A stretch of DNA of 64,000 nt from NCBI GenBank assembly GCA_001931875.2, contig MSJH02000813.1, positions 1-64,000 on the forward strand, read 5' to 3'. Both the position numbers and the translations under genes were made by a program. Positions within the stretch are counted from its first letter, which is position 1; each line of letters begins with the position of its first letter. The notes below the pieces were generated by a model. The model ran no database searches, was not told where the DNA came from, and saw nothing but the letters and a program-made list of their open reading frames with translations. Below, one piece after another: positions 11,610 through 24,184 of this stretch. Origin of the DNA: Byssochlamys sp. IMV 00236 (lineage: Eukaryota; Ascomycota; Eurotiomycetes; Eurotiales; Thermoascaceae).

Positions 11610-13178
11610 GTCACTTTCATGGGAGAAAATCCCTCTTTTTAACCTGGGACAGCATATTTTGTAGCGGATGTGGCGTCGCCGGCGTTTCAATCGATAAAAC
11701 GGGGGTTCTCAAGAAACCAAAAAAAGCCAACCGCCTCCCCGGCGCAATTATCTTTTTCTTGTTCTAAAATGTTTCGTACCCTTGGACGACGGATGATGGA
11801 ATGAACCTTGCAGTGATGTCTTTTTTTTCATGTCTTTTTGATTTTCATTTGCCGTGTGGTGCTCATCTACGGTTTCTATTTCAGCACTCCTTCTGTATTT
11901 CCTTGCCCTTCGTGTCGTGCGATAAAGTTGATCCCCTCATACCCTGCGTTGTGTGTGCTATGCTATCTATGTTGGCATTTCTGTTTTGTTCCTTTTTCCG
12001 CGCTCTCACGAGCATATGTACAGCACATTATTACTTTGGTGATGCCGGAGCAGCGCATTTCAAGGATGGTTTTGTCCGAAAACTCCAGGCTCGCTCATGC
12101 GACAACATTGTGCTATTATTCTATTTTCAGGTCGCCATGTCTTGACAGAAAAAGCAGTGCACGGTAATTGCGCTTCGTCAACAATAATACCTCCTGCGCG
12201 GTAACGATGTCTGCATCTCGAAACTGTAATATCTCAGTGGACAAAGAAAAGAAGAGTATATTTCTAGGGATCGCCGTCCCCGGATCGATTCGATGGGAGC
12301 CTTGGTAGTGCACGCCCCGTCCAGGGCTGGAAATCATGTCTCTTCCCGTGGTCCTAGTTTTGTGTTTAGCGACGCATGGTGCCTTGGTGGCTTTCAGTTG
12401 GTGAAGTCTAATAATAATATCCTTCTGTGGGGAGCCTGGATCAAGTCGGTTCGACTGTTTTTGTTCCGTGGGATTCTGGACTGTCGTCTTTGGATGGCTG
12501 CTCGATGGATTTTGTGATGTCAATCATGAGAAGGATTATTGATTCCACGATTTTGCAATACTGCGGGGAGAAATATTGAGTAATAATGGAGATGTGCCAG
12601 ACGTCAAATTTAACATGCACTATCGTTTTTAAGATGCGCTCCATTGACATTATTATATTATATTGATCAATTATATCTTCTGTTCAACTCCAACTCCTGC
12701 CGAGTCGGACATGATCCCGAGCGTGACCCCAACTCAGTCACGTGACAGGGGTTTTGCGCCCTCGGAGGTGCGGAGGCGATGCGGAGGCGCTTTCTGAGCC
12801 CAGAGGAAATCTCCGCCATTCTTCCCTCTATCGAACTACCAACAAACGTCTCCAAGATATCCACAGAGGGCGTTGGAGGACCTCACAGAATAACAATTCT
12901 CGGGGAAGTCTCAACTAATTAGTTTACTACCTATCGCTCGGCCCGGCCGAACTCCACTGGTTAACTCTAGGCCGAACTTCCCCCCGCCGTCCGCCGAATT
13001 ACTCGCGCGGCCTTTGACGTCTTTTTCTTCACTCTCGCCTTTTCTCTCATCTGGCTGCTTTTTGGATTCTATACCGTCGCTCGCTCGTTTTGAATATCGA
13101 TACCCCCGTGCGATAGACGGGGCTGTATATATTATCGTTGGATTCTATACATAGAAAGACAAAGGAAAAGAAAAGCAG
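11610..13178. other. Intergenic between BEM1 and AFG1
   Basis: 1.57 kb holding the BEM1 3' UTR (T-rich to about 12150) and the AFG1 promoter. A CACGTGA E-box-like site lies near 12739-12745. Short open frames on both strands lack family resemblance or start with non-ATG codons. No supported gene. Confidence 0.6.
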
Positions 13179-15090
13179 ATGAGTCAACCATCCACAAGAC
13201 TCTGTGCGCAATGCGTACGAGCTACATCTTCAAGAGCTGGAGGTGCGCTTGGTGCTGTGGCGCGAGGATCTGGTCCATTACAACACGTTAGGGAGTCGAG
13301 ACGATGCGTGCATTACGCTGGGACGCAGCAGCTAAGACAATCTGTGGGGTATGGACCGTCGCTTATGTTGGATACGCGCAGCGCGTCGGGTTCCAGTTCT
13401 GCAGGGTTGGGGAAGCAGCGGATTATTACTCGCCAGTACGCGACTGCGAGTGAGGGTGTCGCTGTTAAAGAGGAGGATGTGGAGGAGCAAGAGGCGAGAA
13501 AACCGTCATCTGAGGGTCCTATCCCCGAGTATAATGCCAGGGTAAAGGCTGGGACGTTGAGGGATGACCCCTTTCAGAGAGGTAGGCTGGTATTTAGAGA
13601 TTTTATTTATTGGAAGAATCAAATCGGACTAACTGTTCTGTAACTATAGCGATCATTCAGCATCTCCAAGACCTCCACGAAATGCTGAGAGGATACAAGC
13701 CTCCTAAAGTGGTGCATCCGACTGTCGAATCGTTGAGTCTGAAGCCGAAACATTCCTTGTTCGGTTCGCTGTTCGGTCGTCGTAGCGCTCCCAGCGGTCC
13801 GACTATCTCTCCCAACCTTCCCAAGGGTCTATACATGTACGGAGACGTGGGATGCGGAAAGACGATGCTGATGGATCTGTTTTACGATACGTTACCGTCA
13901 AACATCACGTCGAAGACGAGAATCCATTTCCACAATTTCATGCAGGATGTGCACAAGCGGCTGCATGTGGTTAAGATGCGCTATGGAACCGACTTTGACT
14001 CGTTGCCAATGGTGGCTGCGGATATTGCGGAGCAGTCGAGCGTTCTGTGCTTTGATGAGTTCCAATGTACGGATGTCGCAGACGCCATGATTCTGAGGAG
14101 GTATGGATGTTTGAAGTTTCCTAGAGTTAAAAATTGACTACGGTTTTGAATTGGGCTGACAAAGTGGCAGACTTATTGAGTTGCTCATGTCTCACGGTGT
14201 GGTTATCGTGACCACTTCCAATAGGCACCCGGATGAGCTATACAAGAACGGCATCCAGCGAGAATCCTTCATTCCCTGCATCGAGCTCCTCAAGACCGAA
14301 CTCACCGTGCTGAACCTCAACTCCGACACCGACTACCGTAAGATCCCGCGTCCCCCATCCGGCGTCTACCACCACCCGCTGGACCTGGGTGCACTGCGAC
14401 ACGCCGACAAATGGTTCGAATATCTTGGTGACCCTGTAAACGACCCTCCACACCCTGCCACCCACGAGGTCTGGGGACGTACAATCGAAGTTCCGCTGGC
14501 AAGTGGAAGAGCAGCAAGATTCACCTTCCAGCAGCTCCTTGGACGCGCGACCGGTGCTGCTGATTATATTGAATTGTGCCGACATTACGACGCTTTCATC
14601 GTGACCGACATCCCGGCCATGACTCTCAACCAGCGTGATCTGGTTCGAAGATTCATCACTTTCGTAGACGCTGTCTACGAGAGCAGAGTAAGTGCATACA
14701 TAAAGAGGTTAATGAGGACCTGACTAATATTCCCACTCACAGGCCAAACTTGTCCTCACAGCCGAAGTCCCCATCCAGAGACTTTTCCTCTCTGATGCTG
14801 ATATCAAAGACAGCCTCTCTAAATCCGACTCCTCCGGAAATGACGACCTCCCCGAAGAGATGCGCGGCGCCCTGGGCAACCTCGGCGTTTCCGTATCCGC
14901 TATCAAAGACAACTTCAGCGGCGACGAGGAGGTTTTCGCCTTCGCCCGTTTGCTGTCCCGTCTCACGGAGATGGGAAGCAAGCAGTGGGTGGAGCGCGGA
15001 TTGGGAATTGGCATGAATGTCACGGAAGGAAAAGGTGAGAGAGATGCGTATCAGAAGACGAGGAGCAAGTGGAGTGAGGATAGTATGTAG
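13179..15090 (+). CDS. AFG1: Afg1/LACE1-type mitochondrial AAA ATPase
   Basis: P-loop ATPase of the mitochondrial inner compartment implicated in quality control of respiratory-chain proteins. Exons 13179-13581, 13650-14100, 14171-14687 and 14743-15090 give 572 aa. The N-terminal 100 residues are Arg/Ser/Ala-rich with almost no acid, as in a mitochondrial presequence. Walker A is GDVGCGKTM with MDLFYD after it; Walker B is SVLCFDEFQCTDVADAMIL; sensor-like TTSNRHPDELYKNGIQR follows directly after exon 3 begins. The FIPCIELLK and DYR...P blocks and the C-terminal AEVPIQRLF are family signatures. All three introns are 55-70 nt with standard borders. Confidence 0.95.
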
Positions 15091-17461
15091 ATAGCCTCCG
15101 TTCCCCCAATTTTTCCTTTTTTTTTGGTTTCGCGCCCCTGTTTTTTGCCTAGAATTTGTTTTTTGGAAGTACTTAGCGACTCTTGCATGTGGTCGTCCTT
15201 CTCCGACCAGGAAATGTGTACGATGACTCAAGCCAGTTGGGGACATACTTCCTTACTTTGTTGGTGTAGTATATCCATATGTCATGCTTTCGGAGAAGTT
15301 CGCTTAGACTTCTCTTGAAGGTTTCGTTCCTATTTTTGGTTCTACACTATCTGCCCTCTTTTAATTTTCTGCTCTGTCAATAGAGTGATACCTTTGGATA
15401 TAGAATTCTCTGCTGTATTTTGCATTTCGATCAGTCATTGATGAGAATGAACTCTACAGCATGGAATAAATGGCATGTGGTGCAAGCACATATATGGATC
15501 TGCCTATGTGTTGAAGTCAAATTGTGCCTATTATTAGCATTACCAATTACGTATATATATAAAAGCGAGGGAAAAGTTTCTAGTTTAATTTACACGAAGG
15601 CGCTACTGCTGCACCTTGATCGCATGCTGGGTTTAACAGTTAGCACGCCACAGAGGCTCTCATGAAAACTCCTGACCGACAAACTGCGGCGCGGTCTGCG
15701 CGATTACTTAGCCTGCTGCATCAAGTACGAGCAAGGGTGTCACACGGTTATAACCGGGGTCCACATCGAGATAAGGACATATGGAATAATGACTGCCAAT
15801 CGGAAGTTGGAAGCATGTAGACTCATTGCAGCCAGGTCGACATAACATATCTCTTCTGCGTCAAATAGCTAGCCGTTTTGATATCTACTATTATGCCTTG
15901 TAGCTGAATTCTCATATGCAGGGTAGATTAGCAAGCGGCGGGTCCCAGGGATGAGTAACTAACCCACTGTTGAGACATTTCCCTGTTGTCGTNNNNNNNN
16001 NNNNNNNNNNNNTTTTTTTTTTTTTTTTCGAGAAATGTCCGACTAGGCTGCGAGATCAGATCCTTCACGCAGTATCCCTGTCCAGATCCAGGGGATGTGC
16101 AAGCCTCCAGTGTAGAGATCTGCCATAGGGATCCAAGAGTAGTGGGAGGAGCTCGACGTCTGCGGACCGTGGATTCTTCCACTTTTGCGTAGGTAATTAC
16201 CTGTAAGTTAAGCTACTTTTTCGAGTCTGGACTTTGGTCGTGGTTGGTTCAGTCGTCAAGATTCTATGGTATGGATAACTAACACGCGTACTTACTTCCT
16301 CGCTGTCAGGCGGCTATTCCCGATGGTTTGTACTGTACAAGGGAAGGAGACACCTGGAACCGGTGTATTGGAGGCCGCTAAACAAGTAGTGAATCCAAAC
16401 AGGCGCCAGAATTATATCTTCTTGACGGGAGTACTAACTTACCAGTGCAGATCCGTTTTTGAGACGCCGGTGCTAATCCAATGGAAGTTGCGTGGGTAGA
16501 AAATAAAGTTGCCCTAGCGTAGAGCCCAAAAACCAGTCGTTCCAAATAATAAAATAATGTTTGTGCGAGTGGCAGATGCGTCTGAGAATTGCTTCGATTG
16601 ATTTGGGAGATCTTCCAACAGTAAGGAGTAACAAAAGTACTTAAGTACCTATGCATTGGACAATATCAAATGCGAATGCGTGGCTTCTGTCTGTTGGACT
16701 GGAGACGTAAGTATCCCGCAGATGATGTATCAAGAGAACTGATCTGAAAGTCCTAATCGCGTTGTTTCCACCCTGTCGTCTTCTAGGAGATAATCATGTC
16801 ATCTGGGGAAAAATTCTCCGGGATTGTTTATTGGCCCTACAGACTAGACCTGGAGTTTCTTCGGACAAGACGGGGCCACTTCACTTCCTAAGGGCTCTTA
16901 TGCTTTCGTAGTTCCAAGTTCGCCGTAGCATCATTGCCAGCTGGTATAGCTCAGGGAAAGGGTGTAGTTATCTGACTTCGTGTCTTGAAGAGCAGACATG
17001 TGTGGGGATCGGTGGGACGCGATAACGTGAGGGTATCGAACAGATCTGCCAAAGGACGCATTCGCTGGCGAATAGCATGGGTATAATGCGATATTCCCGC
17101 CATTTTGAGCTGCTTCTGGAGTTTTGGCTCATCGCGGACAGTATATACTTACACTTTCCTATTCTCCACTCCTCGCTGCTTTTCTCCACAACGCTGCAGT
17201 CGCAATTAATGGAGAGGGCTCGAGCACATATGAGGACTTCCTATAAAGTGTAAGACTCAATTAGACCAATGTAGTTCTCGGTCTGTTCGCATATGCCTTA
17301 CGTCTGCATCCGTGTCGCAAAGTGTCATGTACATACATGATAACTACAATAAGGGCCTGAAAATAGCGGACTACTCATTAATACCTGTACGTGTGGTTCG
17401 CGTGCTCATATAGCCCTGCGAAGGACGCGGAAAGCTGTATCTTTGTTGCACTGTAGAGAGC
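15091..17461. other. Intergenic with assembly gap
   Basis: 2.4 kb between AFG1 and the methyltransferase gene. It includes a 20-N gap at 15993-16012. Open frames here are short, have many stops in the neighbouring sequence and match no family I know. No supported gene. Confidence 0.55.
15993..16012. other. 20-N assembly gap next to a poly-T run
   Basis: Exactly twenty unknown bases followed by 16 T residues (16013-16028). The round number suggests a scaffolding placeholder rather than a measured length. The homopolymer is a likely cause of the break. Confidence 0.97.
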
Positions 17462-18578
17462 ATGGCACACCGGAGACAGCCTGATGTCGATATTCCACTG
17501 CAGGCTGACGAAGTAAGCAAAATATTTGCTCTTGCGCCTTTTCCGCACTACTCAGAGTCGTTGATTCGAAATTCAGGGTATGTCAGATGCAGACTCTGCG
17601 TTCGCATCGATAGATGGTGCTAATAGCACTTCGATCTCCTCATCGGTTCTCAACTACAAATACGAAAATGGCCGTCGATACCATGCGTATCGAGAAGGCG
17701 CATATCTCTTACCCAACGACGATACGGAACAGAACCGGCTTGATCTTGGTCACCATATTTGTCGCCTGGTGCTTGGTGGATATCTATATCGTGCGCCTAT
17801 TACACAACCCCCACGGCGCGTCCTTGATATTGGTACGGGCACAGGTATCTGGGCAATCGACATGGCCGATGAATTTCCCAACGCGTTGATCATCGGAACC
17901 GATCTCAGTCCCATACAGCCAACTTGGGTGCCTCCAAACTGCAGGTTTTACGTTGATGATGTGGAGAGTGACTGGACCTTTCCCCCCGATGAGAAATTCG
18001 ACTTCATCCATGGCCGCGGAATGGCAGGAGGCATTGGAGATTGGTCGCGTCTTTATCGACAGGCATACGAGCATCTCGTCCCTGGGGGATGGATAGAGAT
18101 GCAAGAATACGAATCGGAAGCCCACTCAGATGATGGGACGTTGGAGACAACTCAATTCATTCGCAACTGGCAAAATATGATCAATGATGCTAGCGAACGA
18201 GTTGGGAAGAATTTCAATGAGGCGCCGTCCCAGAAGCAAAGGTTGATCGATGCGGGTTTTGTTGATGTAAGGGATGACATCTACAAGGTTCGCGCCCTCA
18301 CCATTTTTTTTTTCTTTTTTGCCTAACAACACGAATCACTATAGGTGCCACTTGGCCTCTGGCCAAAAGACATCCAACTGAAGGAGATCGGCCAATACAA
18401 CCTCCTATGTATGCTGGAAGCCGTCGAACCTTATACTCTCGCGGCAGCTACGCGCGTGATGAATATGCCTGCTGAAGAAGTGCAACACTTGATCGCAGGA
18501 GTCAAAGCCGAATTCCAGAGCAGGAAGCATCACCTGTACTCTAAATTCCACTTTGTCTATGGAAGGAAGCCGCTATGA
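17462..18578 (+). CDS. LaeA-like SAM-dependent methyltransferase
   Basis: Member of the large fungal family of class I methyltransferases related to LaeA; substrate unknown. Exons 17462-17512, 17577-18287 and 18345-18578 give 331 aa. Motif I is RVLDIGTGTGIWAIDMADEF (about residues 96-115), followed by the motif II acidic stretch VIGTDLSPIQPTWVPPNC, then FDFIHGRGM and VPGGWIEMQEYE, all typical of the LaeA-like group. The C-terminus (VPLGLWPKD...IGQYNLL...YTLAAATRV...VQHLIAGVKAE) is also family-like. The 5' exon of 17 codons is inferred from the GTAAGC donor and TTCAG acceptor. A start at the ATG at 17580 is the alternative. The second donor, GTTCGC, is weak, but the acceptor at 18344 restores the frame exactly. 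Confidence 0.88.
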
Positions 18579-20596
18579 CGAGATATTATCTCACCTATGC
18601 ATGAAAAATGGTTACGGAGTTCGAGCGAACATAGGTATGTTTTCTAATGCTGATTTACGATACGATTAACGATTCTTTTCTACAATTTGGGGTTTAAGTT
18701 CGACAAAATCTCGGATTTCTTTCGTCATACAACACGCAAAAATAGAATATCCATTCGATCATCTGGTATTTGCGAATCAGGAAAGGATATAAATACTAGC
18801 CATATGGAGAGCACAGTACCATTTTTCAATGTATTAACTTCTTCTTTTCCATGAGACCCCTTAAATTGGCCAAAGCTAGGACATAGCCAGTCTTGAGATT
18901 ACTGTCTGCGACGAGCACGTACAATAAACTGCAGAAAGATCCCACATAGTAATAGAGCACTTTGATTATATTGCGATGCATAAGGGTAAAAAAAAAACAG
19001 AAACAGGCTGCTCAGCACCAGATCTCGCCACTATAAGTCCACAGATCAACCGAGTAATTACGGAAGCTACTTACAGGGCGATTACTCCCATGTCACCTAG
19101 TGGCTTCAAGATCGAAGTATGCACGTAGTTTATGCGGCTGGCGCTAATTGGCCTAATAGGGCGAGTCATGCTTGTTGGTGATGATTGGCCGTGATTGATA
19201 CAATCGATTTCCGCGACTCGTTCGTTGGGGGCCAAAATCAAACGTCCTCGACTTAACTACCCGTATAATAATAGCGATAATAGTATATACTAGACTGTAC
19301 GAAACACATCCTAGCCCTGTTCGTCGACCCTGGAAACGGAAGCGTGGGCGCTAATTATCTTAAATCGACCTTATTTTCACTTCATCGTGTATCAATTTCT
19401 GTCGGAAGGAGATGGATACTATTTCCTGAGGGACAAGCTTGGCTCCATTATTATGCGTTTTATGAGGGACAGGATCGATTCTTTTATTGCTGATTGTTTC
19501 AGGAGTTTTCTGCTGTCACTATTCGTTCTACCACCATTCTTGGGGTGATAGCTATTTCTCCCTCGTTAAGCCATGGTTGCATTTCGGAAGAAGATGGTGT
19601 CGTGAAGTTGGCTAGCGGAGAAGCTAAAGTATTTTTATTTAATCTTTTCGGATCCCCAAGTTGTCAGTCTGAATGTATACGTTCTTAACACCGAGTCGCA
19701 TCCGTTAAGGAGAGCGGTGTAGAGATGAAGGCTCCCTGATAGTGGCCGGGAATGGTGTAGTGGGTATAGATATACGGACTATGTGGCTGTGACGCAGAAA
19801 GGGTATAGGATATACGAGTCTAGAGCCGTTAATGATGACTGGCAACGAATAGAGTAGGTAGGGGTAAATTGCCTTCGTCTGAGCCTTCTTGTATTATCCC
19901 AGCCTCATAGACGGGAGGACTCGATAATTCAGACAGAACTACGCTAACAACGCCATTATCAAACTACGTCCTGTAAGATTCCTTGCCAAAATTGGCCTTT
20001 GTAAATACCCACGACGCGTTTGAGGATGAGCCAGATACGCCTTCCCAATATTTGCTATATAGGCTCCACATCGGTCAATTAATCGCTTTAACAAGTCGCA
20101 TGGAAAATAAGAAACAAAGCACTAAGCTAATATTCCCTTATTCTGTGCAGTGAACAGTGACCTAGCCCTGCAGCAATAATTAGCTTACTGGCACTCAAAT
20201 GGCTTAGAGACAGCCCGCAGCGGCTCTCCTGAGACATGCGAAGTTTTATCATGGGTATCCTATAATTGGTCTTCTGAGAAACGTTACGCAGAAAAATGCA
20301 GGAACAATCCCAAAATAGCAGAAACTCATTGTGACTACAAACAAATGTTGTACTGTGTAACTGGCCCGGCTAGCGTCGGACAGGATTACTAGATGCTGTT
20401 GCCCTTAAATTGCGAATTAATTCACTGCTTGTCGCGTAAGACCTGGTTATCTACGCCATGCACACATTAATACATATATCGCTACGCTTATGAGGTAGTC
20501 ATTTCCCCTTCCTATGTTTGCTTTCCATGTGTGTTTCTCATAGCTCTTCATTATCCACTTCATCCACTCATTGAAAACATGATCCTAAAGACCAAG
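18579..20596. other. Intergenic, moderately AT-rich
   Basis: 2.0 kb between the methyltransferase and the zinc transporter. No open frame with family resemblance was found. Base composition is more AT-rich than around the housekeeping genes, but CpA and TpG remain common, so this does not look like the RIP-mutated island. Confidence 0.55.
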
Positions 20597-22230
20597 ATGT
20601 CGCGGTCGCACCGCTTGATACTAGTGATTGGAGTGTCATTATCATTCTTTATTATCGAGATCTCTGGTATGATAATACACACATATTTTGATTGCCTTGA
20701 GAGAAAATATTGAACTAACTACTTATTACTTTCACAGTTGGTTTCTATACACACTCTGTTGCTTTAATTGCCGATGCCTTTCACTACGTATGTGAAATAC
20801 TCACATTCTTGGTATATAAACAGAGGCTGATATACGGCCCAATACAGTTGAATGACCTAGTCGGGTTCATTGTAGCTTTGACAGCACTCAAGGTGAAGGA
20901 CGTTCATGTCTCTCTTGGACGGAACCGATCATTGATATCTTACCTTTTACAGATCTCATCGAAAAGCGACTTACCCAAGGGGCTGTCATTTGGCTGGCAA
21001 CGAGCACAACTATTAGGCGCATTCTTTAACGGGGTGTTTCTCCTTGCTCTGGGTATCAGCATCTTGTTGCAGTCTCTTCAACGGTTCATCTCGCTGCAGC
21101 GTGCGCTTATCTGCTCGATTCCCATTAGAATACACATTTGATGCTGACTTCGAGAACCAGGAGTCCAAAACCCGAAGCTTATATTGATTGTCGGATGTGT
21201 GGGACTGGGGCTCAATCTCATAAGTGCTTCGTTCTTACACGGTCAGTCTGACTCTCTTACACTCACACCGTCGTGGATGCTCGACCATGTAGCTGACTTA
21301 CTCAGAACATGATCATGACCATGGAACGTCCTCTTCTCCTCAAGCTGCAGAGGATATCATTTACGAAGAAGGACAGTATGATCTAGAGGTCAGTTTAGTC
21401 CCCCCCCGCCCCCATACAATGCCTCCCGTATCCTGACGAAATGGTCACAGGCAACTAAACCCGAACACCACGAGCATCGCCATCACACTGTCCAGCTAGG
21501 TTCGCATGGCCACGATCTCGGAACGATGGGTGTTTTGATACACATTCTAGGCGATGCTATCAATAACGTGGGAGTAATAATATCGGCCTTGGTGATCTGG
21601 CTCACTCACTATGATGCTCGATATTATGCCGATCCAGCGGTGGGGATGGGCATCGCTTTCATGATATTAGTCTCATCCATCTCTCTGAGTATGTATACTA
21701 AGCTCAAGTACTACAGATTGCCAACGTGCGCAAGTGTTGACGAGCTATATAGTGCGACATTCCGGTCTCATCCTCCTAGAAAGCGTTCCAACGGGCGTTG
21801 ACCTGGAAGATGTGCAACACGATCTTGAGAAGGTTGGTAACAAACTAGCATGACAACTTCCCCAAGAGAAACAAAGGACTATTCTCAAAAGCAGACAAAC
21901 CATACTAACTTATAATGTATTATATAGATCCCAGGCGTCCTCTCGATCCACGAACTCCACGTCTGGCGTCTTAACCAACAAAAGTCTCTTGCTTCCGTGC
22001 ATGTTGTCATATCAGATCGATCCGTATCTAGTTTCCTCGCATTGGCGAAAATCATCAATGAATGCTTTCACGCATATGGTATCCATTCAGCTACACTTCA
22101 GCCGGAGCTCGTGGGCTCACCCACAACAGTACAGGATGAGAGAGAGGGGTCTAGCTTGCGGCAGAGACCCAACACTAGATGCCAGATTAATTGTGGGACT
22201 CTATGCGCGGAGCTGACGTGCTGCGGCTGA
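20597..22230 (+). CDS. Cation diffusion facilitator (Zrc1/Cot1-type vacuolar zinc transporter)
   Basis: Zn2+/H+ antiporter family that loads zinc into the vacuole or secretory organelles. Nine short exons were needed: 20597-20666, 20738-20787, 20848-20892, 20953-21100, 21161-21241, 21306-21388, 21451-21688, 21753-21832 and 21928-22230. They give 365 aa in one consistent frame. An upstream in-frame ATG at 20579 would add six residues. TM2 carries the metal-site pattern in THSVALIADAFHYLND. TM5 carries IHILGDAINNVG, the second HxxxD. Between them is a His-rich loop (EHDHDHG, HHEHRHH, GSHGHD). The cytosolic C-terminal domain has GVLSIHELHVWRLNQQKSLA and HAYGIHSATLQPE. The intron 8 donor is the weak GTTGGT. 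Compared with Zrc1 from other fungi the final 40 residues are Cys-rich and short. Confidence 0.93.
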
Positions 22231-22597
22231 GGATGGAAACGCAATCGAGGGATATAATAGATTTGGTTTCCTGGGTGCTGTTTCTTGGGCCTGCTCGTGC
22301 GTTGACGGTTCGGGTCGACTACTGTCACTGGACAAAGGATATGGTTTATTAATCGTAGTTTCGGGGGTTTGGCACAGGGAGACCCACTAATGATTTCCTC
22401 GGGGAAACATTTTTGGTAGTCGTGAATTAAGTAAAGATGGTACGGATTTTGATTTTGGACCACCTGGGAAGGTCCTTATCAGATAATGCTGACATGGACA
22501 GTCCACGCTAGTTCTACATCCTAGATTGCAATTCATAATATCCTGTGTCCGACCTTTTGAGTACATATCCCGCTTAAAACATCTAAGATTAAACCTC
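22231..22597. other. 3'-3' intergenic between CDF and polygalacturonase genes
   Basis: Convergent gene ends separated by 367 bases. It must hold both terminators and 3' UTRs. No gene and no strong hairpin was noticed. Confidence 0.6.
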
Positions 22598-24184
22598 TCA
22601 CGAACTCGAACTACTCGACTGACATTTCACACCAATATCGCCATCAATACCATCACAAATAACCACAGGCGGACTACCAGCTGGGCTCGTCAAGTTAATA
22701 TCCTCAAGATGAATTCCCGAACAAACAGCATTTGGCGAACAGGATAGGTCAGCAACTACTTTCCCTTCCTTTCCTGACGAAGACCCTGACACATTGTCAA
22801 AGACGATATTTGTGAAGTTAACGCGGGAAGGGTAGGCTGCGCATTCAGTTGCGTTGAGGTCATAGTAGCATTGATCCAAGACGATGGGGTTATCGGTGTT
22901 TTCGATGCGGATGTCTTTGTAAGTGACGTTGTTGATACGGCCGTAGCCAACGTTTTGTCCAGCCCAGGCTTTGAGGCGGGCTCCATTCTGACAAGTCATT
23001 AGTTTTGATGGTATAGTGATTGGCCAAGCTGGAGATAAATAAGGGAACCTACTTGTCCGTTCAGCAATGTGACGTTCTCGATGTACACGTTTTCAATGAT
23101 ATCTTCTTCGCCGGCATACTGTCCGATACTGCCCATGCTAACACCATGGGTGTTATTGCACCACAGGTTCTGGACAAAGACATTTGTTGTATTTGGCTTC
23201 GGAGAGAAACAGTCATCACCGACATCAACTCGCATATTAGTAAACCTGATGCCATCCGTAGTGATCGAGTCGAGTCCGTCAGTATTCTGCGGCGGGGCCT
23301 GTGTGAGGACAGTCAGCAACGAACAGTAACTTGACCCAAACGTAGTCTTTTGAAATAACTTACCGAGACGTTTGTTGAAAATGCATGAATGTAAACATTA
23401 TCGAACGAGATATCTTTTGATCCGACGAAAAAATTGTTCCAGCACGGAGAGTTCAGCTCCGTTATGCCTTCGATCGAGACGCGAGTTGCATTTTCACCCA
23501 CGAAGAGAATTGGCCGGTAGAATGTATTACTTGAGTCCTGTGCAGGAATATGGCATGAGCACCTTACGCATCCAGATCAGCCTGGGTATATCGACTAGGA
23601 TCTTACCAGGATCTCATGTCCCGCAAACTCATTGTACCATATCTGACCGTTACCATTCAAAGTACCCTGGCCGAAGATCTTGATATCTTGACCACCCCAC
23701 CTCCAGAAGGAAATTGAATCCTGGTAATCGTAATAGAAGTTGTTCGCTTGCCAATAAGTAACATTGTTTGTGAACTGTAAAGGGTGGAAAAAATAAGTAA
23801 GTTGGTGCACCGTCCCAATCTGAAGGGGATGGAGGGGAAGCGCACCTGAATTTCACCGTCCAGCTGCACTTCGATATCATTCAAGAAGGTGAGATCAAGT
23901 TTCTTCCCGATTATGTATGTTTCTCCTTTCTTCAACAAGAGCCTACCGCCATGATTGGCTACTTTCATGCCCCATAAAAAGTCGCTGGAGATATCATCAT
24001 CGTCAGTCTTGGAGGATCTAATTGTCACCGTACGCCGATCAGGATATCCTGGAAGCTGAGCTCCGATTCTCTCCAAAGCTGCACCATCACTAGCTGGGAA
24101 GACTTCAGCGCCGGGAATTATGTTATCAATAGCCAAGCAGCTTGCAGCAACAGAAAACCAGGGGGTCAGAGTAACGAGCCTCAT
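22598..24184 (-). CDS. pgaX: Secreted exopolygalacturonase, glycoside hydrolase family 28
   Basis: Pectin-degrading enzyme that releases galacturonic acid from polygalacturonate chain ends; secreted. Five exons, all joined in phase 0: 24184-23846, 23774-23607, 23537-23364, 23298-23053 and 22987-22598, giving 438 aa. Residues 1-18 (MRLVTLTPWFSVAASCLA) form a signal peptide. The GH28 motifs are all present: NTDGLDS, GDDCFSPK, THGVSMGSIGQY and RLKAWAG, with the three catalytic Asp retained. His of the usual GHG appears as THG, which is common in exo-acting members, and RIK appears as RLK. Many NxS/T glycosylation sites occur. Assignment to the exo group rests on the GEEDIIENV and CYYDLNATECAAYPS context. 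The gene points away from the transposon island. Confidence 0.92.

Noticed and set aside
12667..12864. 65-codon minus-strand frame upstream of AFG1
   Set aside because: Starts with GTG and lies in the AFG1 promoter region; no homology.
15928..16192. Open frames spanning the N gap on both strands
   Set aside because: They contain unknown residues and translate a poly-T/poly-A run; no support.
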